DNA of 64,000 nt. It comes from Lepas anatifera (taxonomy: Eukaryota; Arthropoda; Thecostraca; Lepadidae). Under the pieces are notes generated by a model. It was not told the origin of the DNA and did not search any database. It saw nothing but the letters and a program-made list of their open reading frames with translations. Of the stretch, positions 45,471 through 57,515 are shown one piece after another. The first letter of the stretch is position 1. Every line of letters begins with the position of its first letter. The DNA lies in the NCBI GenBank assembly GCA_034440635.1, contig JAOTON010001820.1, forward strand, positions 457,001-521,000, given 5' to 3'. A program made the position numbers and the translations under genes.

Positions 45471-48039
45471 GCAGGGACAAGACCATTCAGACTCCCCAGG
45501 AGTATTCCAGGGACGAATGTCTCAGGATTGGGCAAGACAAAGGCATCAATAGCCGAGCAACTTATCTGCATGTCTCTTACATAATTGCCCTTATATAATC
45601 CACATAGACTCTGGGTACAGAGCTAACTTCCGCTAAGCATCTTCAGCACTAGCGTTAACGTTAATTTCCCAGTGACCTAACCATTTGCTTCACAGACAAA
45701 TCGTGCATATTCAGATTGTTGTTGAGCGAATTTGTAACTGCATTTATTGGCATAATTTCTACAGTATCTTCGTGGTCAGCCTTGTTTACAGATATAACAA
45801 TACCTAGTCAGGAATTAACTTTGTCTGAAGCTTTGTCACATCAAGACCACCAAAATACCAATTGATAATGTCTCTTGTAGTTATGTTTACACTATCACTA
45901 ACTTTTTTGTTTCTCCCTGCTGACGGCCAGTGGTGAAAGGCACCTTGCACGATGGCCGAGGGCCCAGTCGATGCACACAGTGTTCTTGAAATCTAGACTC
46001 TCCTGACTTGAAGGTTCCCGGCCGGGAAGCTTGTCAGACACTCACTAGTTGATGGAAAGTTGTTGACAAGGCATGCCTCTCCGTTACTGTCGGACTCTGG
46101 TCTCGCCACGGGTGTCAGTCTGAACACAGCGTTTCGCCCAGGTGCTTCTCCGTCTGCGGTTGCTTGGCCCATATGAATAACTGTTCGTGAGGCTGGTGGC
46201 TTGCCATCTCTCTTCGTCCTTTGTTCGCGAAATTTCCAGAGCTTGTGGGGTTCCAACTCGGAAGTCATGTTCAAGATTCCAACACTCCGAGGCGTCCCAT
46301 TACCCAGTCGCCGAGAATACGGAGGGTTGGGGACCAAGGGCGGGGGATGGGGACCAGAAGCGGTCCTCAGTTTGTGCACCAAAAAATGCCCTAGCATAAC
46401 GTGGTCTAAGCTTCAAGCTGTATCTTAGCAACTCTACCAAAAATCCACTTTGGTACCGTGCATTTTGGCAGGTGCAATCATCTGACCTGGCAGCGTGAGT
46501 CGACCTGAGATGCAACAGAATTGAAAGTTTGGAAACCGCTGGAAATTCAATGAGGCATAAGCAATGGTAAGCACAACATCTCTGAGCTCCGTCGTGTTTT
46601 GTGTTACCTTAAAATATTGCTGAGGTATACACGAGCCTCCCCTCCTAGGTCGGGATAGTAAGGCTCATAATTAAATATACGGTTGGGGAAAAAGCCTTCT
46701 ATTCTGAGAAGGAATTGGCTCTTGATCCACTTTAGTGTATGGTCTGGCAGCTATAGCGCAACTGTCTGGAATTGCGGAAAATTTAGTACGAATGTGGCTT
46801 TTAATGCAATAGGCAATGCAATATAAAAAATATGTAAAGAAATTAAAGGAACAGCCTTCTCCGATGCCTTGAGACTGTGATATCATTATTTGTATAACCC
46901 AATCGACTGCCCAGTAAACTGTATTTTGACTCTCCAAAAAATTACATGAAAACTAGGCCAAACCATTAATCTCCAGTTTTTTTCTTCTATGATGCAGGAA
47001 CTGCTCGGGAAAACAGCCCAAAATAATAAAACTCAAAATTTACAGTGGCCTCGCATGACCTGGGTGAAACTAAAAAAGGTCACGAGGTGATATCAACCAA
47101 AAATCAAAATATAAAACGGGCCATAATTTCGTGTCTTTTCTGAGCTGCAAATGATGTATGTTTTTCCCTTTTTGATGAGCTTAAACCAGGATTACAGGCA
47201 TACAAACATAGCTCTCTATGTTGACCTGGTAAAAATCCCCAAGGTTAAATTCACTACGCTAAGGCAGATTGAGCTGAAAACTTGGAAAGCTGAATTCAGC
47301 GCCTCAGCTAACCCCACATGCAAATTTATATCAAATCGGTGGCACGAGGGTTTTATGTTTGAAAATTTCGCTCGATCTGTCGTGAAGTGCTCGACGCGAA
47401 TCAGTAATCAGGATGCGGAGAAAAATGGAAGGGGAGCCCCTGAATCTGGATTGTACCTCAGTCTCCTGGCTCTGAAAGGCACATTTGAAGAACGGGTTTA
47501 CATATCTGCGCTAAAAAAAACAGTGTTGAGCCAAGAGTCTTGACGACCTCGACTGAACTGAAGCTTGAAGACCGTACTACTATCCGCTGCAAGCGAGCCG
47601 GGCAGCTCCAATACCTAGACTAGGGAAACTGAAGCCGTCGCATAATGGCCATTGTTTATCGAACGTATTTCTAACCCATTTAAGTACGGCTATGTGTACA
47701 CATCTAAAACATAGCGCATCGAGCCACTTTAACGAAGCCATCGCATCTCCCGCTTGGCTTTACCTTCTTTTAGATGGCACCCCTTGATATAACATGAACC
47801 CCATCGATATTTTCGAATTTTATGTGCGACACTGTTGGTGGGTATCAAGACCTTTATACCGTTCAATTAAAGTGACGCGATCGGGCAGCCTGCCTTTGAC
47901 TGGCACAAAAGTAAATACTTCAGTCGGAGCAGCATCCGGCTACAGCCGAAGTGAGTCAAAGACACCAGATTGACGTCAGTCATCCGTCTCTTGATCTCCC
48001 TAGCAACCGACATCAAATACTCATGCTGATGGGACTACC
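45471..48039. other. Intergenic; one undecided minus-strand frame
   Basis: A 134-codon minus frame (45993-46397) includes LEPHKLWKFREQRTKRDGKP and has mixed, gene-like composition, but no domain, homologue or splice pattern was recognised. The rest is AT-rich. Confidence 0.35.
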
Positions 48040-48612
48040 CGATAGCCGCGCACTGGCGCCTCAACGTCAGTCGCTTCTGAGGCAGCCGGCCCTGGGCTCT
48101 CAGCGCCAGTCGGTCCTGCCGGGGATCGGCCCTGGCGCCTCAGCCTCAGCGCCAATCGGTCATGTCGGGAATCGGCCCTGGCGCCTCAGCCTCAGCGCCA
48201 ATCGGTCATGTCGGGAATTGGCCTTGGCGCCTCAGCCTCAGCGCCAATCGGTCATGTCGGGAATTGGCCTTGGCGCCTCAGCCTCAGCGCCAGTCGGTCC
48301 TGTCGGGGATCGACCCTGGCGCCTCAGCCTCAGCGCCAATCGGTCATGTCGGGAATTGGCCTTGGCGCCTCAGCCTCAGCGCCAATCGGCCATGTCGGGA
48401 ATTGGCCTTGGCGCCTCAGCCTCAGCGCCAATCGGTCATGTCGGCCCTGGCGCCTCAGCCTCAGCGCCAGTCGGTCATGTCGGCCCTGGCGCCTCAGCCT
48501 CAGCGCCAGTCGGTCATGTCGGCCCTTGCGCCTCAGCCTAAGCGCCAGTCGGTCATGTCGGCCCTGGCGCCTCAGCCTCAGCGTCAGTCGGTCCTGCCGG
48601 GGATCGACCCGA
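48040..48612. repeat. 46-bp minisatellite
   Basis: Units of GGCGCCTCAGCCTCAGCGCC followed by AATCGGTCATGTCGGGAATTGGCCTT, about twelve copies, with shortened 34-bp units (GGGAATTGGCC lost) at 48440-48570. Long open frames in three frames are artefacts. Confidence 0.93.
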
Positions 48613-49668
48613 CCAGATGACCAGACCAGATGCTGCCGCCATTCTCAGAGTGGGTTTTTTTAATTTATGACAGGGGCGGCCAGGGGGTTCCCGGCTCAGC
48701 TTCAAGCCGCACGTCACCACCTGTTTAACAAAGCTGGCATCAAACACGTGCAGCTTTAGTGAAATAGTTAATAAGCTAATCCATGGTAGCGCCAGCACTT
48801 TCACAAGTAGTTTTGCAGACAGTGCCACGAAGCAGTCATACAAGTTACGTAGATTATACATGAAAGGCGCAGGCAAATATGAATCCTTAAAAGCTAAGAA
48901 TAAAAACCGGTTTTAGAAAAGTGGCGTGCGGGATCCGTATAGGTAGTACGGCGATCGCCAGTCTTAGATTTATTAGTCTTTGTGCTTGAGGATGCACAAC
49001 AGTAAGATTGTTGATACAATAGGCAGTTCCAGCATCCAACGCCGCTAGAATGCGTACTTGGACATACCATACAGCGATAATCTAAATGAACTGAACAGAA
49101 TGCAGCCCATGGCCTGAGATCTTTGCCGCGCACACATCACTCATCCTAGGCCATGTTTCTTATTATCTTGAAATCAATTGCCTTGAGGAAGTTAAGGAAA
49201 ATGGAAGAAATTAAGGTAAAGGAGGAAAACTCTACGCTTACGCTTACACTAGGACCTGCTCCTGTGTGTCTGTCATGGGATTTAGGGCGTTTTGCGAGTA
49301 TTGGTATGTCGTACTCCAGCCGTCAGTGCTCTCAGGCGCCAATAATGCGCTTGGTTAAATGAGTTAGGAACTTATCCCGCCCGCCAGGCAAAAGGAAAAG
49401 TTTCACTTCAATCTCTTCCAGCAGTTGGATAGAAGCGAGTTTTATGAACTTTGCCAACCCGGTGCCTAAGGACAAACCAATAAAAATTCGGGAACTTTGG
49501 GAGTTCACGGTACACTGACACCCACATCTTTGTACTTAACTGCACAAAGGGGAGGCTGAAAACAAAGAAATAGGAAATACGAATCCGAGCGTAAGCTAAG
49601 TCAACAGCCCATTCCAATATTGACATGAAAACAAAAGACAGACACAAAGCTGCATCCAAGTGCATGAG
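48613..49668. other. Intergenic, nothing recognised
   Basis: No exon or repeat boundary found. Confidence 0.45.
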
Positions 49669-50715
49669 CAGAGCTCGGTGCAGCCTCTGCTCTGGAGGAC
49701 AGGGACGCCGAGCTCTAGTGCAGATGGAGGACAGGGACGCCGAGCTCTGGTGCAGATGGAGGACAGGGACACCGGGCTCTGGTGCAGATGGAGTACAGTG
49801 ACGCAGAGCTCTAGTAAAGATGGAGGACTGGGACGCAGAGTTCTGGTGCAGATGGAGGACAGGGGCGCCGAGCTTTGGTGCAGATGAAGGACAGGGACGC
49901 CGAGCTCTTGTGCAGATGGAGGACAGGGACGCCGAGCTCTGGTGCAGATGGAGGACAGGGACGCCGAGCTCTGATACAGATGGAGGACTGGAACGCCGAG
50001 CTCTGGTGCAGATGGATGACTGGGACGCCGAGCTCTGGTGCAGATGGAGGACTGGGACGCCGAGCTCTGGTGTAGATGGAGGACTGGGACGCCGAGCTCT
50101 GGTGCCGATGAAGGACTGGGACGCCGGGCTCTGGTGCAGATGGAGGACAGGGACGCCGAGCTCTGGTGCAGATGGAGGACTGGGACGCCGAGCTCTGATG
50201 CAGATGGAGGACTGGGACGCCGGGCTCTGGTGCAGATGGAGGACACGGACGCCGAGCTCTGGTGCAGATGGAGGACAGGGACGCCGAGCTCTGATGCAGA
50301 TGGAGGACTGGGACGCCGAGCTCTGGTGCAGATGGGTGACTGGGACGCCGAGCTCTGCTGCAGATGGAGGACTGGGACGCCTAGCTCTAGTGCAGATGGA
50401 TGACTGGGACGCCGAGCTCTGGTGCAGGTGGAGGACTGGGACGCCTAGCTCTAGTGCAGATGGAGGACTGGGACGCAGAGCTCTGGTGCAGATGGAGGAC
50501 TGGGAGGACGAACTCTGGTGCGGATGGATGACTGGGACGCCGAGCTCTGGTGCAGGTGGGAGGACTGGGACACCTAACTCTAGTGCAGATGGAGGACTGG
50601 GACGCAGAGCTCTGGTGCAGATAGATGGAGGACTGGGAGGACGAGCCCTGGCTCAGATGGAGGACTGGGACGCCGAGCTCCAGACGGAGGACAGGGACGC
50701 CGAGCTCTGGCTCAG
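49669..50715. repeat. 32-bp minisatellite ending at a splice donor
   Basis: About 32 units of GATGGAGGACTGGGACGCCG followed by AGCTCTGGTGCA. Because 32 is not a multiple of three, an open frame cycles through all three phases and yields a 32-residue peptide repeat over 376 codons. This is a period effect, not evidence of a gene. Its right edge touches the donor of the exon at 50722-50865. Confidence 0.93.
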
Positions 50716-50721
50716 ACTAAC

Positions 50722-50865
50722 CTCGGCGCCGGAGCGCTGTTGCTGCCGGGGCACCACCAGCACGTCGCCGCCCAGGGCGCCCACGCGGGCGGTGATTTTG
50801 ACGGATTTGAGGGCGGCGCCGGCTGCCACCGGTTGGCCCGGCGGGTTCCGCACGATCTCCCGCAC
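50722..50865 (-). CDS. Probable internal exon, gene not identified (possibly trx)
   Basis: A 48-codon minus-strand frame reads VREIVRNPPGQPVAAGAALK, then SVKITARVGALGGDVLVVPR and QQQRSGAE. It is bounded by GCGCGGCAG|GTG (acceptor, first base 50865) and GCCGAG|GTTAGT (donor, last base 50722), both phase 0, with strongly GC-rich third positions unlike the surroundings. Phase 0/0, strand and GC style match the trx exon at 22790-22972, and like it this exon touches a minisatellite. The peptide would suit the disordered linker before FYRC, but there is no diagnostic motif, so the gene is undetermined. Confidence 0.5.
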
Positions 50866-51499
50866 CTGCCGCGCAACACACACCGGCGTCACACACCCAC
50901 ACACACCCGCACACGCACACGCCTCGACAAAGCGCGGCAGCTGGTCGTAACTGATAGGGTTCGGCGATGCATCAACTGTTAAAGCCATGCGATCTCGCCA
51001 GCTCCATCTTGTTGAGAGGGTTGTTGGGGATCAGGTTGCACTTATTCACGGAGACCATCGGGCTTTGAACAAGGGCGCTTTGGCTCATTCTTCTACTGAG
51101 CCACACATCTTGCTTTATCGTTTCCGGTTAACCCGATCCCGTGAAATCAGCCATCCCGGGAGGATCTGAGGCTATTGATTTAAAGTAAATGCCAGCACTG
51201 CCTGCAGTGAAGAAAGTGAGGGGGCTGAGGGCGCTCCGACTACTAAGGTCATTTGGTAGGGGAGGGGAGGGGGTCAGTGATTATCATGGAAATGCCTATT
51301 TTCCATCGTAAAACAAAAGCAACGAAACTAAGGAATGACAAACGCCGTTCCGTTTAAAGCTAAACACAAGCGGCAGGAGGAAATGTCGTTGGACTTTAAC
51401 GCCAGCAAAAACACGTGGTGAGCTGTTAACGAGCCAATTACGGGCTGCACTGCAGAAACGCCTCGGGCCAAATGTCAGCTCCGGAACATGTTAGCCTCC
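50866..51499. other. Intron/intergenic, CA-rich patch
   Basis: A CACACAC-rich stretch at 50876-50923 is the GT-rich region upstream of the exon's acceptor. Nothing else was recognised. Confidence 0.45.
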
Positions 51500-51660
51500 A
51501 GACACCTGACACTGACGTCATTTCGTGCTCTTCAAATGAGTCGCCAGACCGATCCGTACATCCCCGAGGGACCAGGCCGGGGCACTGGGGCAGTGATCAA
51601 TGGGGCCTGGGTGGTCGGTGACTGGAGGCCGCATGACAGCGGCTCGCCCGGCTGGTGGTC
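51500..51660. other. GC-rich open segment, possible exon on either strand
   Basis: The plus frame reads TDPYIPEGPGRGTGAVINGA followed by WVVGDWRPHDSGSPGWW with GC-rich third positions. The minus frame is also open. It abuts a minisatellite, as the supported exons do, but no convincing splice pair or family was found. Confidence 0.3.
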
Positions 51661-52315
51661 GCCCGTTAACGTCAGTCTGCCCGTCAGCGGCAGGCCTGGC
51701 ATTCACCCGCTAACGTCAGACTGTCCGCCAGCGGCAGGCCTGGCATTCACCCGCTGACGTCAGACTGTCCGTCAGCGGCAGGCCTGGCATTCACCCGCTA
51801 ACGTCAGACTGTCCGCCAGCGGCAGACCTGGCAGTCACCCGCTAACATCACACTGTCCGCCAGCGGCAAGCTTGGCAGTCACCCGCTAACGTCAGACTGC
51901 TCGCCAGCGGCAGTCCTGGCAGTCACCCGCTAACAGACTGCCCGCCAGCGGCAGGCCTGGCAGTCTCCCGCCAACGTCAGACTGTCCGCCAGCGGCAGGC
52001 CTGGCAGTCACCCGCTAACATCACACTGTCCGCCAGCGGCAAGCTTGGCAGTCACCCGCTAACGTCAGACTGCCCGCCAGCGGCAGTCCTGGCAGTCACC
52101 CGCTAACAGACTGCCCGCCAGCGGCAGGCCTGGCAGTCTCCCGCCAACGTCAGACTGTCCGCCAGCGGCAGGCCTGGCAGTCACCCGCTAACATCAGACT
52201 GTCCGCCAGCGGCAGGCTTGGCAGTCACCCGCTAACGTCAGACTGTCCGCCAGCGGCAGACCTGGCAGTCACGCGCTGGCGGCCGCGTCAGACAGCCCGC
52301 CAGCGGCAGACGGCG
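51661..52315. repeat. 44-bp minisatellite
   Basis: About fourteen units of CGTCAGACTGTCCGCCAGCG followed by GCAGGCCTGGCAGTCACCCGCTAA. A block of several units at 51855-51990 is repeated at 52030-52165, a higher-order duplication. Confidence 0.93.
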
Positions 52316-52738
52316 AGCCAGAGGGCGCAGAGCAGCAGGGAAATTCCAGCACCAATCAGCCAAGGCCTACACGGTACCTCTTCAACTTTCTTTAAAATGG
52401 GCATATCCTCTTGAGACTCGAGACAAATTTACCAAACGAAAAGTGGTGAAAATGTGATATGTGCCTTATGCGGTCCTAAAAATGAATTTTTGCAAAAATT
52501 TCTGTCGGATCATTTGTTGCGCATGCGTAGTAGCATGTATACTGTGGTATACAAAAAGTCCCAAAGCATATAGAAAACTCTGGAATCCGACCATGAACCA
52601 GGTAGAGAAAACGTCACATTTCGTTTGTTTATTCAGGTCACGAGAGCTTGAGACATGTTTATTGAGACACGGATGCTTAATGCGCTAAGACGCCCAATGA
52701 CACATTATCTTATGGCTACCTAATGTGACCCGCTACCT
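52316..52738. other. Intergenic, nothing coding
   Basis: A GTATAC-TGTG-GTATAC element at 52537-52552 is followed by ACAAAAAGTCCCAAAGCATA, which matches the start of the repeat at 54497. Confidence 0.5.
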
Positions 52739-53016
52739 CAGGGGCGTAGCCAGGATTTCGCTCAGGGAGGGGCGGCACCCCGAAAAGGGCCCTGCGACAG
52801 CACCAAAGGGGGCCTGATGGGTAAGAAGGGCCCTCCTTGTTACAGAATAGAGTGCTGACGAGGGCTCAAGAGGGCCCTGTCTGGTATAAAATGCCAAATT
52901 TGACCACAGAGCATAGCGCGGGCGAGCAGCGCTTCGCGCGGCTCGTGTCCTTAGAGGGGCCCTTCGGCCCTCAGGGAGGGGTGGCTGTCCCTGCCGCCCC
53001 CTTGGCTACGCCCCTG
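52739..53016. mobile_element. hAT-like MITE, family 1, copy 2
   Basis: CAGGGGCGTAGCCAGG and CCTTGGCTACGCCCCTG ends with a perfect 8-bp duplication CGCTACCT (52731-52738 and 53017-53024). 278 bp, inverted relative to 26349-26626. Confidence 0.96.
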
Positions 53017-53230
53017 CGCTACCTTCAGTACAGTGTGATGGGTTGAGCAGTCGACTCTCTCCTTCCTGTCTTCAACGGCGCTCCGATGACCTGTTCGTTT
53101 TGGTGTGGTAGAGGAAGAAGCAATCACGCTCCGGGAGGCAGCATATGTGTATTTTACACCTGCGATGCTCAGTGCCTGTCAGCTTGTGGCAGCCCGTAAG
53201 ACGTCCTTCTGATGGCATCAGCGATGGCAG

Positions 53231-53516
53231 CTATCCTGCTTTTTGAGGACCAGTACATGCGTATCCAAGTAGGTAGTGCACGTGGACAGAAACTGCCACC
53301 CTGACGGAAGAACAGGGTTCTGGAAGGGGATGTCTGGTCTCCCCTAGCGCCTGTACTCCTTCATCGCATTCTACATCAGTATCACTTCCCGCCAGGCCGT
53401 CTTCTTCTCTCTGATTTGGGACAAACTCTTCCTCGGATGAGTCAATTGACAGGCCGAGGTCCGAGTCCCTTAACAGTTCGAGGACTTGTAGGACTTCAGG
53501 GCCGGATTTGAGGACA
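53231..53516 (-). other. Acidic open frame, unassigned
   Basis: The frame contains VLELLRDSDLGLSIDSSEEE and GSDTDVECDEG. An acidic serine-rich N-terminus of this sort is common in piggyBac transposases, which would fit the TTAA repeats, but no catalytic domain follows and the link is speculative. Confidence 0.25.
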
Positions 53517-53524
53517 GGTGCAGC

Positions 53525-53817
53525 CACGGGCGGACGCAGACACGAGTTTGGGGGGCAAACCCATGTCTGCCTCTCCTCCTGAGGTGGGAGGGGTGCAATT
53601 CGGGTGTTCGACAGACCTAGTATAAGCTACCCCTCCAAGTACCTACATGATCGCTCTCCTGGGGGAGGGGGCGAAATTGTTTTGCTCTACAGATCTACAG
53701 ACCTAGTGTAAACCCTTTTTCAAAAATGTATCCGGCCTTTGGGGGCAAAAGATAGTTTGGCCCCTCCAGCGCTTTAAAGGGGGGCATGGCCGGAAAGGCC
53801 CCCTGCGTCCGCCAATG
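53525..53817. mobile_element. hAT-like MITE, family 3
   Basis: Ends CACGGGCGGACGCAG and CTGCGTCCGCCAATG with a perfect 8-bp duplication GGTGCAGC (53517-53524 and 53818-53825). 293 bp, non-coding, with GGGGGCAAA words near both ends. Confidence 0.93.
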
Positions 53818-53886
53818 GGTGCAGCATTGGGAAGTGATAAGGGAACATTTGGGTAATTATACATCTCAATTTGTTGCATGGTGGAT

Positions 53887-54165
53887 GTATACTGGACTGT
53901 ACATTCCTCGTTGTCGCAGGAACCCAATGTATACTCCAATACACAAAATGTTGATCTCCTGGGTTCCCACGGTATACTCCAGTATACATAATGGGGAAAA
54001 TGGAAGGTTATCACGCAAATAAGATTACTTATTTTCGAAGTCATTTGTAGACATCTGTTTGATCAAGTATTTAGTTCGTTTCCATAGATGGCAATGGTAG
54101 AAATTAGACATTGTAATCCATCATCACTTTTTTCTTCTGGAAGCCTTTTGTATACTCCAGTATAC
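53887..54165. repeat. Cluster of GTATAC-N4-GTATAC palindromes
   Basis: Copies at 53887-53902 (second half CTGTAC), 53929-53944 (degenerate), 53972-53987 and 54150-54165 (both GTATACTCCAGTATAC), with relatives at 52537-52552 and 54497-54512. The spacer is mostly TCCA. Spacing between copies is irregular. Confidence 0.85.
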
Positions 54166-54496
54166 ATCAATTTTGGACTGCTTTAGGTAATGGGTGGGGC
54201 TATAGTTAGTACAAAATTTTTGTCATAATAGTCTTGAGGATATTTTCAATCAGTTTCTGAGTTTGTATGCCGTAAGTTTGGATAAAAGTTTAAAAATGGA
54301 TAAAAAGGTTGGAGGACGTACCTGCGCGTTGTAATTTCCGCGGTGCCGCCATCGTGGAGGATCGAAACGCCAAAAACAAAATAAGCTGAGTGAAAAATCG
54401 CCCACAGATCAAAACGTCCAACGATTACAATGTACTCTAGTTGTTAAAACACACATTTTACCATTGAGATATTTCTATATTTGCTTTCCAACCAAT

Positions 54497-55060
54497 GTAT
54501 ACCACAGTATACAAAAAAGTCTCAAGAGGATATAGGGTTCTCATGGGCCCCAAAGCCGAATATGAGAGTTTGAGCTCGATCGGAGTAAAACTTTAGAAAT
54601 TATTGCCTCAGGAATTTTTTGAAAATCTGCTTACAGTGCATTTTTAAGGTGAGCACAAAACCCTCAGAGGCTGATGAATTATGCATTAAGGATATATTTC
54701 CCTATTCAAAATGAACCGAAAAACTCGAATCTGAAGTCCGTTTGACCCTAGGTCACTTGTGAAAAATTTATGATTTGACCTTGACCTAAGGTCATATCCC
54801 AAATTTGCTGGTACACCTTTTTTCAAAATGAAATGTCTCAAATTGAAGATTAAACTTTTTCCATCCAATAAAATAGGTTAGAACATCCGTTTTTTTATAT
54901 CTACTTGTGTTTTTAACACGCACAGTGGAGGGTGGTCTGGCGTCAAAACGTAATGAAGGGGGTCCCGAAATGCCTCCCCTGAGATCTCGCCAATTAAGAG
55001 GGTTAGGAAAAATCATGTTCCGGGAATTGTGAGGCCTGTAAACTGTTTTATTTGGGCTCA
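54497..55060 (+). repeat. Dispersed TTAA/AGGTCA repeat, inverted copy of 63500-64000
   Basis: Opens at a GTATAC pair and shares GCTCGATCGGAGTAAA, TTTGACCCTAGGTCACTT, GGTTAGAACATCCG and TTAACACGC with the reverse complement of 63500-64000. Past TTAA (near 54914) it continues as a CACGCACAGTGGAGGG-type element. Confidence 0.9.
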
Positions 55061-56459
55061 ATTGTATGGACTTATATCTATATCTTTAAGGTCAAATCAG
55101 GCCATAAATGTCAAATGTACGTCATACTGGACACCTTTAGCGAAGTGCCATGATTATACGGAAAAAGTCGCGAAACGTTTGAAATATATAACGTTATATT
55201 GAACAGTGATATTGAAACATATAACAGTACGGTGACAGTGGACACCCTCACGTCAACGGAGCCCTGGAGAGGAGGAGGTTAGAGAGTATTTATACTCTTT
55301 TGACTCCGTGCAAATGGCTTCTGAAGATATTACGTTTAGAGAATGGTCAAAATCAGAGAGAGAGAATCGACGCTTTCGGATTGCGTGGACAATTTAGAGC
55401 GATTTGTTGATTCCCTGAGTGAGAAGGTATGTAACCTAACCCGTCACCACTACATCTCTAAGGCTCAAGGGCAGGGATGCAGATCTCTTTTCAAACCAGG
55501 GGGGGTCCCGGTCCGGTCGAGGCCGCAGGAGTGGATGTTTTTCGTAAGAAAATGAAGACACTAAAATTCGGGCAATGCTTATAAATACCTTAAAAACCGT
55601 ACGGTAGTGGGATTTTTACACGAGCCGGATCATGACTTCCTCGGGGGGTAAAACCAGCATGCACATTTCAACACACTTCGAGCATTTGATCAGATGTTTT
55701 CCGGAAACTCAAAATAAGATACGGGTCTCCGTAGCTCCGTACCTTTGACTCGGTCTTTGAAAGGATAGCGATTATAACGTACCCTGCGCTTTTTAATCTG
55801 GTCCTCAATGAAAACGTGTTGGCAGCAGACAACATCATAGTGTGAAATCAAAATACATTGCAATGCTCAAGTATGGGGTATTCCCCTTCTGAGAAGTCTT
55901 ATGACCGCAGCAATTGGCGATCATTATAGCCCTAAAATATTATTAAAACAAAATATATTGATGATATAAATAAACAGAATATGAGGCATGCTACAGCATG
56001 GCGATAGCTAGCTCCAGTATGCTGTTTCCGTAAAATTGGCTCATTGTCTAAGCTGTTTCTCCCCTTTCTCTCTCACTCGATGATTTTGTCTTCTAAAATT
56101 CCATGACAAAAAACTGCACCATACATCAAAGGAAATTTTACAACAAGAAATTATGCCACGAAAAGTCGTTCCTTGAATGTGTGAAAAATGCAATAGTTTT
56201 CAGTAAACCACTTTCTTGGTACTTCTTCGTGTATAGAATCATGGGTCCCGCCTCTGGGAGGACCGGGAGATGCGTCCCCTCACTTTTGAGAGTGAGAGAG
56301 GACGGATAATATTTTGTCCCCCTCCGCCCACCACTTTTCACGCAGGGTCCCATCACGTTGTACCGAGTACTGGAACTATAGCGAATAACAAAGAGCGGGC
56401 CTTCTGCAAACACCAATTACAACCACAATTTCTCTCCGATACATGACTGTGGGTACCGA
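55061..56459. other. Intergenic, nothing recognised
   Basis: AGGTCA-type words fade out near 55120. No exon was supported. Confidence 0.45.
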
Positions 56460-56890
56460 CGCTCAATTTGGTCTCTCAGGGGCCCTTCACCGGCTCAGAG
56501 ATCCCGAGATCAAGTCAGAAACCTTCTGAAAAATATTTTCAGTGGGCCCAGGTCAGCTAAATGGGCCTCGTACTAACCCGGGGTGCCAGACGAGCTAAGG
56601 GCTCTAAAAAGCTCATGGAGCCCCAGATCAGAACAATGTGCCCAGACAAACTAATTGTATCCATACTAGTTAAACAGGCCCAATGCCACTTCAATGGACA
56701 CCAATTCAGCTAGTGGCCCTAGGACCAAGTTAGGAACCTCTTACATCAGGCCATTTAACATGTTAACTGGGGGCCATTTGCCGCCCTAGTCGGCCGAAAT
56801 GCCCCCTCAGTGCCCAGAAATTGGCCCCCCAGTGAAATGGACAGATGACTTAAAATTGACCAAATGCAGACTCACCTAACAAAAATAAGA
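56460..56890. repeat. Degenerate short-period satellite, first block
   Basis: Loose repetition of CAGCTNAGGGGCCC-like words every 18-22 bases, continuing at 57920 after a 1-kb interruption. Confidence 0.6.
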
Positions 56891-57300
56891 CAGAACACAC
56901 CCCGATAATTATTACTTCGTTCTATTTCTGGTCCCCGAATTGGCAATCCACAAATATTTTGTTAAGAAATTTCCACCCGTGGCAGTCTACTCCATCGTGC
57001 GAAGACGAAACAAAGCGCTTAGTTACGGGAAATCCCGGCAAAACAGCCTCAGCATCAACTAGTCACAATGCTGGAGAAGAACGCTTCCCTACAACCAATC
57101 AAACATCCTGTTCTATCCGACAGGAAGCCCACATACCAGCCAGTACCGTGACATTGCATGATGCTCTCATTTCACACGCATTCAGTTGTCAGCGCTTAGA
57201 GCTCGTTCGTGGATTAGACGGGACACGGTGTAGTCAAAGTGCGTAAGACTGGTTGCTGGTGTGGCGGTATGAAGTGCTTAGCCTTTTTATTTATTACTAT
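56891..57300. other. Interruption of the satellite, nothing coding
   Basis: No exon recognised. Confidence 0.4.
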
Positions 57301-57515
57301 GGTGGTAGCATACATAAGCGTCGCCACCGGCAAAAAATTGAGGGGGTCAGCCAAACTTCAACCTGATGCTGACGGCAAACTTTTCCCGTTAGTACTAACA
57401 ACTTTTCGAATTTGGGCTCCTCGTTGCCTTCCGCAGCGGCTGGTTATACAAATTTCCGGTTTACTCCCATTTTGACTGAGATCACGAAATTGTTGGTCAA
57501 AAAGTCCGTGAGGGG
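57301..57515. repeat. Dispersed repeat (copies at 25380 and 62697)
   Basis: CGTCGCCACCGGCAAAAA, TCAACCTGATGCTGAC, TTTGGGCTCCTCGTTGCC, GCAGCGGCTGGTT and TCCCATTTTGACTGAG are shared with 62697-62900. Confidence 0.88.

Noticed and set aside
47951..48663. Three overlapping long frames rich in alanine/proline/arginine
   Set aside because: All lie in the 46-bp minisatellite and translate the same unit in different phases.
49820..50950. A 376-codon open frame
   Set aside because: Pure product of a 32-bp tandem unit without stops in any phase. The real exon beneath its right end is on the other strand.
53231..53516. piggyBac transposase N-terminus
   Set aside because: Only an acidic low-complexity stretch; no catalytic DDD region or cysteine-rich C-terminus follows.
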